A stretch of DNA of 64,000 bases from JAXLRU01 sp046330935 (GTDB taxonomy: Bacteria; Actinomycetota; Actinomycetes; Actinomycetales; Kineosporiaceae), in the NCBI GenBank assembly GCA_046330935.1, contig JAXLRU010000003.1:372001-436000 (forward strand). The letters are read 5' to 3'. This document shows positions 1 to 8,328 of the stretch, piece after piece. Within the stretch, counting starts at the first letter, position 1. Each line of letters starts with the position of its first letter. The notes under the pieces are model-generated. The model worked only from the letters and a program-made list of their open reading frames with translations, made no database searches and was not told where the DNA came from. Position numbers and translations under genes: made by a program.

Positions 1-574
1 GGACGCGATGCACACCCAGACCGAGACCGCCGATCTGATCGTGGCCGGCGGCGGGGACTACGTGTTCACCGTGAAGGCCAACCAGCCCAGCCTCTACAAG
101 GCGTGCAAGGCGCTGCCCTGGAAGAACGTCCCGGCCCACACCACGACGCAGACCGGGCACGGCCGTCGGGCCACCCGAACGATCAAGGTCGTGGACGCGC
201 CGGCCTGGATCACGTTCACCGGCGCCAAGCAGGTCGCGCAGGTGCGGCGCACCACCACCCGCGGCGGGAAGAAGAGCGTCGAGGTCGTCTACGTGATCAC
301 CTCCGCCGACGCCCGCTCGGCATCCCCGGCCACGCTGGCAGCTTGGGTTCAAAACCACTGGGGCATCGAGAACCGCTGCCACTACGTGCGCGATGTGACG
401 TTCGACGAGGACCGCTCCCGAGCCCGTACCGGGAACGCCCCGCAGGTCATGGCCTGCCTGCGGAACACCGCGATCAACCTGCTCCGCTTGCACGGCGCCA
501 CGAACATCGCCGCCGGGCTACGACATCACGCAGCCAGACCCGAACGCCCCATCAAACTCGTCCTGACCTCGTGA
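1..574 (+). CDS. ISAs1 family transposase, C-terminal part (5' truncated by window edge)
   Basis: This is the DDE transposase of an ISAs1 element, which cuts and joins DNA at the element ends. The visible 190 or so residues carry the ISAs1 hallmarks: an AMHTQ stretch near the start, GGGDYVFTVKANQPSL (residues about 15-30 of the visible part), then VQNHWGIENRCHYVRDVTFDEDRSR, where the glutamate of WGIEN is the last member of the DDE triad. The tail (AINLLRLHGATNIAAGLRHHA) is typical of the family's C-terminus. The reading frame is open through base 2, so the protein starts outside the window. The stop is at 572-574, 23 bases before the inferred element end. The visible part shows no frameshift. 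Confidence 0.9.
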   Translation, partial: DAMHTQTETADLIVAGGGDYVFTVKANQPSLYKACKALPWKNVPAHTTTQTGHGRRATRTIKVVDAPAWITFTGAKQVAQVRRTTTRGGKKSVEVVYVITSADARSASPATLAAWVQNHWGIENRCHYVRDVTFDEDRSRARTGNAPQVMACLRNTAINLLRLHGATNIAAGLRHHAARPERPIKLVLTS

Positions 575-597
575 AACACGACCTTGCCGGAGCCCTG
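1..597 (+). mobile_element. ISAs1-family insertion sequence, right part only
   Basis: The window opens inside an ISAs1-type element. Only the 3' part of the transposase and the right end are present. The right terminus is placed at about 597, because the stretch 578-597 read on the minus strand begins CAGGGCTCCGG, and ISAs1-family ends characteristically start with CAGGG. Immediately beyond it the minus strand resumes a DUF222-like reading frame, so the element probably interrupted that gene. The left end and target duplication lie outside the window, so the exact boundary is inferred. Confidence 0.75.
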
Positions 598-813
598 GGC
601 CTGGACCCGTGCGGCGAGCTGCTCGAAGAGCCGGACGCTTTCCCGGGATTCCGCGTCCGAAAGACCGCTCAAACGGGTCGAGAGCAGGGATTCGACGGAA
701 TCCGCGACGGCTTCCATCTCCGTGAGGACGTGAACGAAAACCGCGGAACCTGACGCGACGTCGACGGCGGCCGGGATCATCCCGTCCCCGCTGGTCAACG
801 CGCCCGTCGTCAT
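598..813 (-). pseudogene. DUF222 / 13E12-type HNH endonuclease gene, N-terminal fragment cut by ISAs1
   Basis: The minus-strand frame starts with ATG at 813 and encodes about 72 residues before it runs into the transposon end. The fragment has the look of the N-terminus of DUF222-HNH (13E12 repeat) proteins: a short variable lead, then VESLLSTRLSGLSDAESRESVRLFEQLAARVQAQ, that is, a leucine-rich helix, the L(T/S)GLSDAE signature and a second helix ending in RVQAQ. The rest of DUF222 and the C-terminal HNH are missing from this side. The nuclease copies are common multigene families in Micrococcales. The call rests on pattern similarity alone; the remaining part should lie left of the window. 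Confidence 0.6.
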
Positions 814-956
814 GGGGTGAGTTTACCGGGGAAGGCCCGGTGGAGGCCATGCGGAAGAGAGCTTCGTGACCCGATGGTGATGTTCCCCGGAAGAGAAAAA
901 GAATGCAGGCGGGGAAAAGCACTGAGCGCCACAATCATGGGATGACCGACGATGTC

Positions 957-1939
957 CTACGCCGACTCCCGGCCCAGCCAGTCGAGAATCGCCCGCGTCG
1001 TCTCGTGCGGCTTCTCCTGCTGGATCCAGTGCCCGCAGTCGAGGGTGACGACATCGAGCCGCGGCACGAACAGCGGCAGCCGATCCGACGAGGGAGTCGT
1101 GTCGCGCGCCCCGTAGATCATGAGGGTGGGCTGGCGGACGATGGGGTCGACGTCGGCCAGCAGGTGCCAGTTGCGGTCGAGGTTGCGGTACCAGTTCAGG
1201 CCGCCGGTGAACCCGGACGTCTCGAAGGCGGACACGAAGACGTCCAGCTCGGCGTCGCTCATCACGGGCTCGCCCGAGGGGACCGAGGCGTGCGCCAGCG
1301 CGAGGAACGGCATCCCGGCTGCGGCTGCGACAAGGGCAGGTCCCGCCGGTAGAGGTTGCGCAGGAACCGCGCGGGGTCGGCGTCGAACACGGCGTCGGCG
1401 ACCCCGGGCTGCCGGTTGTAGTGGACCATCGGGACGTCCTCGCCGAACGCCTGCTCCAGCCACTCGATCCACGGCGTCTCGCCGCGCTCCTGGTACGGCA
1501 GGCTCAGGTTGATCACCTGACGGACGCGCGAGGGGTGCAGCAACGCCGTCCCCCAGACGACCATCGCCCCCCAGTCGTGCCCCACGAACGTCGCGTCCGC
1601 GTAGCCGAAGTGGTCGAGCAGGCCGACGAGATCGCCCGACAGGTGCGCGAGGTCGTACGCCGTCACGTCGTCGGGCCGCGACGAGCGGCCGTACCCGCGC
1701 TGGTTCGGGACGATCACGTGATAGCCCGCCGCCGCCAGCACGGGCAGCTGGTACCGCCAGGAGAACGCGTGTTCGGGCCAGCCGTGACAGAGCACGAGCG
1801 GCCGCCCGGGACGCCCGGCCTCGACCACCTCCAGCTCGACGCCGTTCACCCGGACGAGCGTGGGCTCGGGGAACGTGGCGGGATCGAAGGGCGGGAACGA
1901 GGAGGAGGCGAGGGCCGAGGACGGCGTCGGTGAGGGCAT
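957..1939 (-). pseudogene. Epoxide hydrolase-like alpha/beta hydrolase, frameshifted
   Basis: An alpha/beta-hydrolase of the epoxide hydrolase/haloalkane dehalogenase group. The N-terminal part (1939 down to about 1340) has the oxyanion HGWPE motif (CHGWPEHAFSWRYQ), then GYGRSSRP, and the nucleophile elbow VGHDWGAMV, whose Asp is the expected nucleophile. The C-terminal part continues in another frame (about 1340 down to 957) with the cap and lid, LMIYGARDTTPSSD (acid residue) and DCGHWIQQEKP (catalytic His). All catalytic residues therefore exist but are split by a single frameshift near 1330-1345, between LYRRDLP and AAAGMPFLALAHA. The start at 1939 gives MPSPTPSS; another ATG lies at 1969. 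It is divergent from the WYL regulator, which may control it. A sequencing error would restore a normal protein of about 327 residues. Confidence 0.8.
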
Positions 1940-2001
1940 GTCGGTGATCCTGACGGCGAAACCGGCCACCCTCTGTCCGGTTTCTCTGCCAGGGTCGAAC
2001 C

Positions 2002-2988
2002 GTGCGAGCCGACCGGCTGGTGGCCGTCCTCCTGCTGCTGCAGCAGCGCGAGCAGGTGACGGCGGCGCAGGTCGCCCGCGAGCTGGAGATCTCGGAGCGC
2101 ACAGCCCGGCGGGACCTCGACGCGCTCGCCATGGCCGGCGTCCCCCTCTACTCGGTGCAGGGTCGCGGCGGCGGGTGGCGGCTCGTCGGCGGCGCCCGCA
2201 CCGACCTGTCGGGGCTCACGGCCGCGGAGGCCCGCGCCCTGTTCCTCGTCGCGGGGCCCGCGTCGAGCGCCACCCCTGCCGTGAAGTCCGCGCTGCGCAA
2301 GCTCGTCCGTGCGCTCCCCGAGCCGTTCCGCCTGCAGGCCGAGGCGGCGGCGTCGTCGATGGTCACCGACCCCGTCACCTGGCGCGGCAGTCGCGTCGAG
2401 TACCCGACGCCCCGCGTCCTGGACGACGTCCAGGACGCCGTCATCCGCGGCGTCCAGGTGCGCCTGGGCTACGTCGACGGCGGGGGGAACGAGACCGAGC
2501 GGACCGTCCACCCGCTCGGGCTCGTCGCGAAGGGCCCGTCCTGGTACCTGATCGGTAACACCGGCGCGGGGCGGCGGACCTTCCGCGTCGACCGCGTCAC
2601 GGCCGTCACCGCCACCGACGACCCGGTGCGCCGCCCGGCCGACTTCGACCTCGCACACTGCTGGCGCGAGATCTCCGACGAGGTCGACCGCCGCCGCACG
2701 CCGATGCAGGCCCAGGCCACCTGCACGCCCACCGGCCTGGGCAAGCTCCGGATGATCTGCGGCGACCGGCTCGAGGTCGGCGGCCCCGCCGACGGCGGCC
2801 GGATCCACGTCGTGGTCCGCGGCTACAACGACTACGCGCTGGCGGGGGAACTCGCCGGGCTCGTGGAGTGGGTCGAGGTGACCGGCCCGCCCGGTGTCCT
2901 CGAGCACCTCGCCGTCATCGGCGAGGCCCTCGTCGAGCGGTACGGCACCGGCCCGCACCGCCGAGCCGCCGGGACGACGTCCACGTAG
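2002..2988 (+). CDS. WYL-domain transcriptional regulator with N-terminal HTH
   Basis: A 328-residue cytoplasmic DNA-binding regulator. Residues 1-55 form a DeoR/HTH_11-type winged helix: DRLVAVLLLLQQREQVTAAQVARELEIS followed by ERTARRDLDALAMAGVP, the recognition helix. A YSVQGRGGGWRL wing follows. The middle and C-terminal part is a WYL domain: the sequence GLVAKGPSWYLIG holds the WYL tripeptide, and TFRVDRV follows it. WYL domains sense nucleic acids or small ligands; the effector cannot be read here. The GTG start at 2002 lies 62 bases from the start of the divergent hydrolase, so the two probably share a control region and the hydrolase is a plausible target. Length and order of domains are normal for the family. 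Confidence 0.9.
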   Translation: MRADRLVAVLLLLQQREQVTAAQVARELEISERTARRDLDALAMAGVPLYSVQGRGGGWRLVGGARTDLSGLTAAEARALFLVAGPASSATPAVKSALRKLVRALPEPFRLQAEAAASSMVTDPVTWRGSRVEYPTPRVLDDVQDAVIRGVQVRLGYVDGGGNETERTVHPLGLVAKGPSWYLIGNTGAGRRTFRVDRVTAVTATDDPVRRPADFDLAHCWREISDEVDRRRTPMQAQATCTPTGLGKLRMICGDRLEVGGPADGGRIHVVVRGYNDYALAGELAGLVEWVEVTGPPGVLEHLAVIGEALVERYGTGPHRRAAGTTST

Positions 2989-3001
2989 CCCGGGCGATGC
3001 G

Positions 3002-3724
3002 TCACCAGGGCACGGGGCCGTCGTCGTCGTGGAACTCACCCGTCGGACCGTCGTCGGGCAGCAGCGCGAGCCGCACGCTGACCGCGGCGCCCTGGGCGGC
3101 GGTGCGGGGGCCGCTGTGGCGGTTGAGGTCGGTCGCGCAGTAGCCGGGGTCGGCGGAGTTGACCTTGATCGGCGTCCCGCGCAACTCGTTGGCGTACTGC
3201 ACGGTCAGGGCGTTCACGGCGGTCTTGGACGACGCGTAGGCGAGCAGCGGGTACCGCGACCACACGGCGTCCGGACCGGTGGTCTGCGTCAGCGAGCCCA
3301 GGCCGCTGGAGACGTTGACGATCCGCGCCGCAGGGGCCCGCCGCAGCAGCGGGAGCATCGCGTTCGTGACGGCGACGACGCCGAACACGTTCGTCTCGTA
3401 CGTCGCCCGCAGCACGTCGACGGACGTCCCGCTCGCCGGGCCGGGCGCCTCCAGGGCGATCCCCGCGTTGTTGACCAGGGCGTCCAGGCGCCCGTACCGC
3501 TCGTCGATCCAGGCGGCGGCGGCCGCGACCGACGCCGCGTCGGTGACGTCGAGCCGCACCGCCGCCGCGTCCGCGCCCCCGGCGGCGAGCTGCGCGACGG
3601 CGTGCTCGCCGCGGTCGGCGTCGCGCGCCCCGACCAGCACGGTGACGCCGGCCGCGCCGAGCTGCCGCGCGATCTCGAACCCGATCCCCTTGGTGGCTCC
3701 CGTGACGAGAGCGATGCGTGTCAT
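3002..3724 (-). CDS. SDR family NAD(P)-dependent oxidoreductase
   Basis: A 240-residue classical short-chain dehydrogenase/reductase. The Rossmann glycine motif TGATKGIGFEIA is near residue 10, NNAGIAL near residue 85, and the catalytic part has the serine in VNVSSGLGS and the active-site pair YASSK (Tyr-x-x-x-Lys), followed by the conserved PG turn (SADPGYCATDLN). This last motif is typical of SDRs close to carbonyl reductases. Substrate unknown. The start at 3724 gives MTRIALVTG, the usual SDR beginning; a longer frame to 3793 adds an unlikely arginine- and proline-rich lead that would run into the control region. It is divergent from the XRE/MmyB regulator, an arrangement in which that regulator often controls the oxidoreductase. 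Confidence 0.93.
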   Translation of the reverse strand: MTRIALVTGATKGIGFEIARQLGAAGVTVLVGARDADRGEHAVAQLAAGGADAAAVRLDVTDAASVAAAAAWIDERYGRLDALVNNAGIALEAPGPASGTSVDVLRATYETNVFGVVAVTNAMLPLLRRAPAARIVNVSSGLGSLTQTTGPDAVWSRYPLLAYASSKTAVNALTVQYANELRGTPIKVNSADPGYCATDLNRHSGPRTAAQGAAVSVRLALLPDDGPTGEFHDDDGPVPW

Positions 3725-3828
3725 GAGCGGCAGCCTGCGGGCGCAGTGGGGGAGGCGGGAGAGCACGGCCGAACCTGGGACCGGCGGTCCCATGGTCCGA
3801 GCGTGCGCGGGTGACCCATGCTGGGCGG

Positions 3829-4713
3829 GTGGATCGCCCCCAGCTCGCCGAGTTCCTGCGCAGCCGCCGCGCCCGGGTCACGCCCGCCGACGTCGGCCTC
3901 AGCGCCGGGACCCGCCGCCGCACGCCGGGGCTGCGCCGCGAGGAGGTCGCCCGGCTCGCCGGGATCTCCGTCGACTACTACGTCCGGCTCGAGCAGGCCC
4001 GCGGCCCCCACCCCTCGGCCCAGGTGCTCGGCTCGCTCGCCCGGGCACTGCGCCTGGACGACGACGAGCGCGACCACCTCCACCACCTCGCCGGGCAGGC
4101 GCCGGCCCCGCTGTCGGGCCCCAGCCCGGACGTCACCCCGGGCGTCCTCGGGCTCATCGACCGGCTCCACGACACCCCGGCGTTCGTGATCGACGCCAAG
4201 TACGACGTCCTCGCCTGGAACGCCCTGACGGCGGTGCTGCTGGGCGACTTCGGCGCCCTCCCGCCCGCCGAACGCAACCTCGCCTGGCGGCTGTTCGGCT
4301 CGGGCACCCCCTCGCGGTACGCCCGCAGCGACCGTGACGCGTTCGCCGACCAGTGCGTCGCCGACCTCCGCGCCGCCTCCGCCCGCTACCCCGCCGATCC
4401 CGCGATCCGGGCCCTGATCGCCCGGCTGCACGCCGTCAGCCCCGAGTTCACCCGCCGCTGGGACGACCACCACGTCGCCGCGCCGCGCACCGCCGTCAAA
4501 CACCTCGACCACCCCGTCGTCGGCGAGCTCGAGCTGGTGTGCGACGTCCTCGACATCCCCGACCGCGGCCAGCGGCTCATCCTCTACACGGCCGCCCCCG
4601 GCAGCCGCTCCGCCGAGGCGCTGCGGCTGCTCGCCGTCGTCGGCCCGCAGTGGGCGGCCGAGGATGTGGGTGCGCTCGGCATCCGGCCCGGAAGGGGCCC
4701 GGTCTCAGGCTGA
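3829..4713 (+). CDS. XRE-type HTH regulator with MmyB-like ligand domain
   Basis: A cytoplasmic transcription factor of the actinobacterial HTH_31/MmyB type, about 294 residues. The N-terminus has LAEFLRSRRARVTPADVG, then the family signature RTPGLRREEVARLAGIS and VDYYVRLEQARGPHPS, the XRE helix-turn-helix. The C-terminal domain (from about residue 100) shows the MmyB pattern: AFVIDAKYDVLAWNALTAVLLGDF and RRWDDHHVA, with HPVVGELEL. This domain binds a hydrophobic ligand in characterised relatives. I prefer the GTG at 3829 (MDRPQL), which matches the family's usual start; a GTG at 3811 is also in frame. It is divergent from the SDR gene, and its 3' end overlaps the convergent nnrD by 9 bases. 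Confidence 0.9.
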   Translation: MDRPQLAEFLRSRRARVTPADVGLSAGTRRRTPGLRREEVARLAGISVDYYVRLEQARGPHPSAQVLGSLARALRLDDDERDHLHHLAGQAPAPLSGPSPDVTPGVLGLIDRLHDTPAFVIDAKYDVLAWNALTAVLLGDFGALPPAERNLAWRLFGSGTPSRYARSDRDAFADQCVADLRAASARYPADPAIRALIARLHAVSPEFTRRWDDHHVAAPRTAVKHLDHPVVGELELVCDVLDIPDRGQRLILYTAAPGSRSAEALRLLAVVGPQWAAEDVGALGIRPGRGPVSG

Positions 4714-5601
4714 CGTCGGCGACTGCGCCTCGGTCAGGGTGTGCACCGCCTCGTCCGCGACCTCACGGGCGAGGAACCCGAGGGGGCCGATCCGGGCCTG
4801 GAGTCGGTCGCCGGCCGTGCCGTGCACGTAGCGCCCCCACAGGGCGCCCGCGAGCGGGTCGTCGGAGCGAGCGGCGAACCCGGCCACGAGCCCGGCGAGG
4901 ACGTCGCCGGAACCGGCGGTGCCGAGACCGGGATTGCCGGCGTCGCAGCGCCACGTGCCGCCGTCCGGCCGCCCCACCCAGCTCGGCCCGCGCCCGCTCG
5001 TCACCACGGCGCCGGCGCGCCGCGCCAACCGCACGACGTCGGCCGGACCCGCCTGGGCCGACGCGGCGTCGTCCTCGTCGTCCCCCAGGCTCAGGAACAG
5101 CTCCTCGTCGTTGGCCGTCAGGACGGCACGCAGCCCGGCGAGGCCGTCGGCGTGCTCCCGGACGTGCGCGAGGGCCAGCGCGTCGAGCACGAGGATCCCG
5201 GGCCAGCCGTCCAGCGCCCCCACCAGCTCGGCGACGAACGCCGACGCCGACCCCACGTCGTCGAGGCCCGGCCCCACGAGGACGGCGTCCACCCCGGCGG
5301 CGAGGTCCGCGACAGCGCGTGCCGCACGGGGGCTGAGCGTGCCGTCGGTCGTGTCCCCCCCGACCACCAGGGCCTCCGGCAGCGCGACCGCGCAGGCGGT
5401 GGCGACCCCGGCCGTGGTGAACAGCTGCACCTTGCCCGCGCCCGAGCGCAGCACCGCCTGCCCGGCGAGCAGCACCGCACCGGGGGTCCGGTCGCTGCCG
5501 CCGACGACGAGCACGCGCCCCCGCCCGTTCTTGTCGTCTCCGACCGGGAGGGGGTGCTCGCGCCGGAGGACGTCGGCGGTGAGCGTGCGGGGGTCAGCCA
5601 C
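4705..5601 (-). CDS. nnrD: ADP/ATP-dependent (S)-NAD(P)H-hydrate dehydratase
   Basis: This 298-residue enzyme repairs hydrated NADH/NADPH using ATP or ADP as the dehydrating cofactor (YjeF C-terminal domain, ribokinase fold). Signatures visible: GRVLVVGGSDRTPGAVLLAG near residue 28, the VLVGPGL loop near 107, LDALAL near 140, LTANDEE near 162, and the anion-hole/catalytic motif GTAGSGDVLAGLVAG near 227. In many bacteria this domain is fused to an NnrE epimerase; here it stands alone. It is the second gene of a pair: its ATG (5599-5601) lies inside the end of the phosphatase gene, whose stop is at 5594-5596. Housekeeping metabolite repair, cytoplasmic. Confidence 0.93.
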   Translation of the reverse strand: MADPRTLTADVLRREHPLPVGDDKNGRGRVLVVGGSDRTPGAVLLAGQAVLRSGAGKVQLFTTAGVATACAVALPEALVVGGDTTDGTLSPRAARAVADLAAGVDAVLVGPGLDDVGSASAFVAELVGALDGWPGILVLDALALAHVREHADGLAGLRAVLTANDEELFLSLGDDEDDAASAQAGPADVVRLARRAGAVVTSGRGPSWVGRPDGGTWRCDAGNPGLGTAGSGDVLAGLVAGFAARSDDPLAGALWGRYVHGTAGDRLQARIGPLGFLAREVADEAVHTLTEAQSPTSA

Positions 5602-6427
5602 CGTGGTGTCCCGGCTCGGCGCCGGTCAGCCGCCCGGCCGACTCGGGCTCGTGGGTCTTCGCGGCGCCGGCGTCGACGGCGGGGGTGGCGTTGTAGGACT
5701 CCAGCCGCAACCGGCCGCCGTCGCGCGCGTAGGTGGTGACCGCGCAGTTGGCCAGCGGCTCCTCGGCATCGGCGCGGAGCACGGCGTCCTCGTCGAGGTC
5801 CTCCAGCACCAGCCGCAGGTTCATGATCACGGCGCGGTGGGTGAACAGCCACACGTGGCCGCCGGGCCATCGCAGGTCGACGTCCCGCAGCAGGCTGCGC
5901 ACGCGCAGGGCGACGTCGCACCAGCTCTCCCCGCCCGGCGGGCGGTAGTAGAACTTGCCCTGCTGGGTGCGCCGCCGCGCCTCGTCCGGGTGGTCGGTGC
6001 GGATGCCGAGGCCGGTCATCCCGTCGAACGCGCCGAGGTCCCGCTCGCGCAGGCGCTCGTCGCGGATCGGCTGCAGGCGCTGGGCGTCGTGTCCCGGCAG
6101 CTGGGCCAGGGCTCGCCGCGCGGTGTCGAAGGCGCGCCGGAACGGCGAGCTCAGCACGGCGTCGGGCAGCGGACCTGCCGACCCGGCCCACCACCGGCCC
6201 AGGGCGTCGGCCTGGTCGCGGCCTGTCGCGGAGAGCTCGACGTCGGCGTCCCGCACGTCCAGGGTGAGGCGCGAGGCCTGGTGCCGGTGCGCCTCCGCGT
6301 CCGCCACGTTGCCCAGGCTCTCGCCGTGGCGGACGACGACGAGCCGCGCCGGACCCGGCACGTCCCAGGCGCCGCCCGCCCGCGCCGCGAGTCCCGGCGT
6401 GGCGCCTGCGCTCGAAGGTATGTCCAC
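5594..6427 (-). CDS. Histidine phosphatase family protein (phosphoglycerate mutase-like)
   Basis: A phosphohistidine phosphatase of the branch-1 superfamily, about 277 residues. The phosphoacceptor motif is in LVVVRHGESLGN near residue 30. Conserved downstream elements are LSSPFRRAFDTA, RERDLGAFDGMTG, the glutamate of PPGGESWCDVALRV and the second histidine in LFTHRAVIMN. The substrate is not deducible. The start is set at GTG 6427, which places the RHG motif about 28 residues in; the longer frame to 6574 runs back into the divergent YciI gene and is rich in Arg/Pro, as a shadow frame would be. It overlaps nnrD by 8 bases, implying translational coupling. Confidence 0.88.
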   Translation of the reverse strand: MDIPSSAGATPGLAARAGGAWDVPGPARLVVVRHGESLGNVADAEAHRHQASRLTLDVRDADVELSATGRDQADALGRWWAGSAGPLPDAVLSSPFRRAFDTARRALAQLPGHDAQRLQPIRDERLRERDLGAFDGMTGLGIRTDHPDEARRRTQQGKFYYRPPGGESWCDVALRVRSLLRDVDLRWPGGHVWLFTHRAVIMNLRLVLEDLDEDAVLRADAEEPLANCAVTTYARDGGRLRLESYNATPAVDAGAAKTHEPESAGRLTGAEPGHHGG

Positions 6428-6566
6428 CCGGCCACTCTTCCCGTCGCCGCCGGGTCGGCAATTCGGCCTGCGCCGGGACTCGCCGTGGCATCGTGTCGAT
6501 CCGGGGCGGCCCCGCTCGTCGGGAGGGTGAGCGGGGACGACCCCGACCGGACCACGGAGGCACGAC

Positions 6567-6920
6567 ATGGCCAAGTACCTGGTGTTGATCTACGGCGACG
6601 AGCGGGTGTGGGAGGCGATGACCGAGCAGGACCGGGCGGACTGCATGGCCGCCCACGACCGGTTCTCGCAGGCGGCGGGCGAGGCCGTCCTCGGCGGTGA
6701 GGAGCTGATGTCGACGTCGACCGCCACCACCCTGCGCCCCGGCCCTTCGGGAGTGGCGACCACCGACGGGCCCTTCGCCGAGACGAAGGAGGCGCTCGGC
6801 GGCTTCTACCTGCTCGACGTCCCCGACCTCGACGCCGCCCTCGCACTCGCCGCGATGCTGCCCGAGGCGGGACTGCCGAACCACTCGATCGAGGTCCGAC
6901 CCGTCGTCGACCACGGCTGA
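6567..6920 (+). CDS. YciI/DGPF-domain protein, partner of ECF42 sigma factor
   Basis: A 117-residue dimeric alpha+beta-barrel protein of the YciI (DGPF) family. It begins MAKYLVLIYGDE and carries the defining ATTDGPFAETKEALGGFYLLD motif near residues 62-82. A good ribosome site (CGGAGG, 9 bases upstream) precedes the ATG. DGPF proteins sit directly upstream of ECF42 sigma factors in many actinobacteria and are the usual members of that sigma's regulon; here the sigma gene starts only 5 bases after the stop. The function of the protein itself is poorly known. Confidence 0.93.
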   Translation: MAKYLVLIYGDERVWEAMTEQDRADCMAAHDRFSQAAGEAVLGGEELMSTSTATTLRPGPSGVATTDGPFAETKEALGGFYLLDVPDLDAALALAAMLPEAGLPNHSIEVRPVVDHG

Positions 6921-6925
6921 CCGGC

Positions 6926-8173
6926 GTGACCCGGGACGACGACGTCCGCGACGCCGTCGAGCAGGCGCACCGTCGCGAGTGGGCCGCCGTGCTCGCCGCG
7001 ACGGCGCGCCTGACCCGCGACCTCGACCTCGCCGAGGAGTGCACGCAGGAGGCCTACGCGCAGGCCTTACGGGTGTGGCCCGAGCGCGGCGTGCCCGCGC
7101 GGCCCGGGGCCTGGCTGACCACGGTCGCCCGCCACCGGGCCACGGACGCTTTGCGCCGTGCCGCCTCCCTGCGGCGGCTGCTGCCGGAACTCGTCGTCGA
7201 CGACGTCGAGGACGCTCCCGACCTGCCCGACGGCGTCATCGACGACGACCTGCTCCGCCTGGTCTTCACGTGCTGCCACCCGGCGCTGTCCCGACAGGCG
7301 CAGGTCGCGCTGACGCTGCGGCTGCTGTGCGGGCTGTCCACGGCCGAGGTGGCGCGGGCGTTCCTCGTGCAGGAGGCCACGATGGCCGCGCGGATCACCC
7401 GGGCCAAGAAGAAGATCAGCGCGGCGCGGATCCCGTACCGGGTCCCGTCGGCGGCGGACCTGCCCGAGCGTGTCGCCGCCGTCCTGGACGTCGTCCACCT
7501 CGTCTTCACGACCGGTCACGCGGCGCCCGTCGGGCCGGACCTCATACGCCACGACCTCGCCGACGCCGCCCTGCACCTCGCCCGCACCCTGCACCGGCTG
7601 ATGCCGGACGACGCGGACGTCGCCGGCCTGCTCGCGCTGCTGCTGCTCACCGACGCCCGGCGCGACACCCGCGTCGACGGCGACGGCGCGCTGGTGCTGC
7701 TCGCCGACCAGGACCGCTCGCGCTGGGACGCCGACCGGATCGCCGAGGGCAGCGCGCTGCTCACCCGGGCCCTGCGGCGGGGCCCCGCGCGGTACGCGGT
7801 GCAGGCCGCGATCGCCGCCGTCCACGCCGAGGCGCCCGCCTGGGAGGCGACCGACTGGGCCGAGATCGTCGGCCTCTACGACGTGCTGCGGCGGTTGTGG
7901 CCCTCCCCGGTGGTCGAGCTGAACCGAGCCGTCGCGATCGGCTTCCGCGACGGGCCCGACGCCGGGCTCGCCGCCCTCGACCCGCTGCTCGCCGAGCCCG
8001 CGCTGAGCACCTACCCCTACCTGCAGGCCGCCCGCGGGGACGTCCTGCGCCGGCTGCGCCGGTGGGCCGAAGCGGCCGCCGCCTACGCCGAGGCTCTCGC
8101 GTTGACCGACAACGCCGTCGAGCGGGCGTTCCTCGCCTCCCGCCTGCACCAGGTCACCCGAGACGAGCGGTGA
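6926..8173 (+). CDS. ECF42-group RNA polymerase sigma factor with long C-terminal TPR-like extension
   Basis: A 415-residue sigma-70 family factor. The N-terminal half has region 2 (AVLAATARLTRDLDLAEECTQEAYAQAL and PGAWLTTVARHRATD) and region 4 (LRLLCGLSTAEVARAFLVQEATMAARITRAKKKI). From about residue 190 a long helical extension (DUF6596/TPR-like) follows, with AAIAAVHAEAP, TDWAEIVGLYD and SPVVELNRAVA. This layout is diagnostic of ECF42, a group that lacks an anti-sigma factor and is controlled through the extension. The GTG start overlaps nothing and lies 5 bases behind the YciI stop, so the two form an operon. Its targets probably include that operon. Confidence 0.93.
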   Translation: MTRDDDVRDAVEQAHRREWAAVLAATARLTRDLDLAEECTQEAYAQALRVWPERGVPARPGAWLTTVARHRATDALRRAASLRRLLPELVVDDVEDAPDLPDGVIDDDLLRLVFTCCHPALSRQAQVALTLRLLCGLSTAEVARAFLVQEATMAARITRAKKKISAARIPYRVPSAADLPERVAAVLDVVHLVFTTGHAAPVGPDLIRHDLADAALHLARTLHRLMPDDADVAGLLALLLLTDARRDTRVDGDGALVLLADQDRSRWDADRIAEGSALLTRALRRGPARYAVQAAIAAVHAEAPAWEATDWAEIVGLYDVLRRLWPSPVVELNRAVAIGFRDGPDAGLAALDPLLAEPALSTYPYLQAARGDVLRRLRRWAEAAAAYAEALALTDNAVERAFLASRLHQVTRDER

Positions 8174-8328
8174 CGGGGCGGGGCGCCACGCGTCGCAGGG
8201 CGGCCGCTGCCGAGCGAGCGACGTGCGCCGTAGTGCGGGGAGTCCCCGATCCGGTCGACGACCTGCTGCTCTTCACGACGGCGGGTCGGAAGGCTCGCCG
8301 AGCCTGGTCACCCGGCTAGCGTGGGCGC

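Noticed and set aside
5118..6914. Long minus-strand frame across nnrD and phosphatase
   Set aside because: Overlaps two recognised genes in another frame and shows low-complexity Arg/Pro composition.
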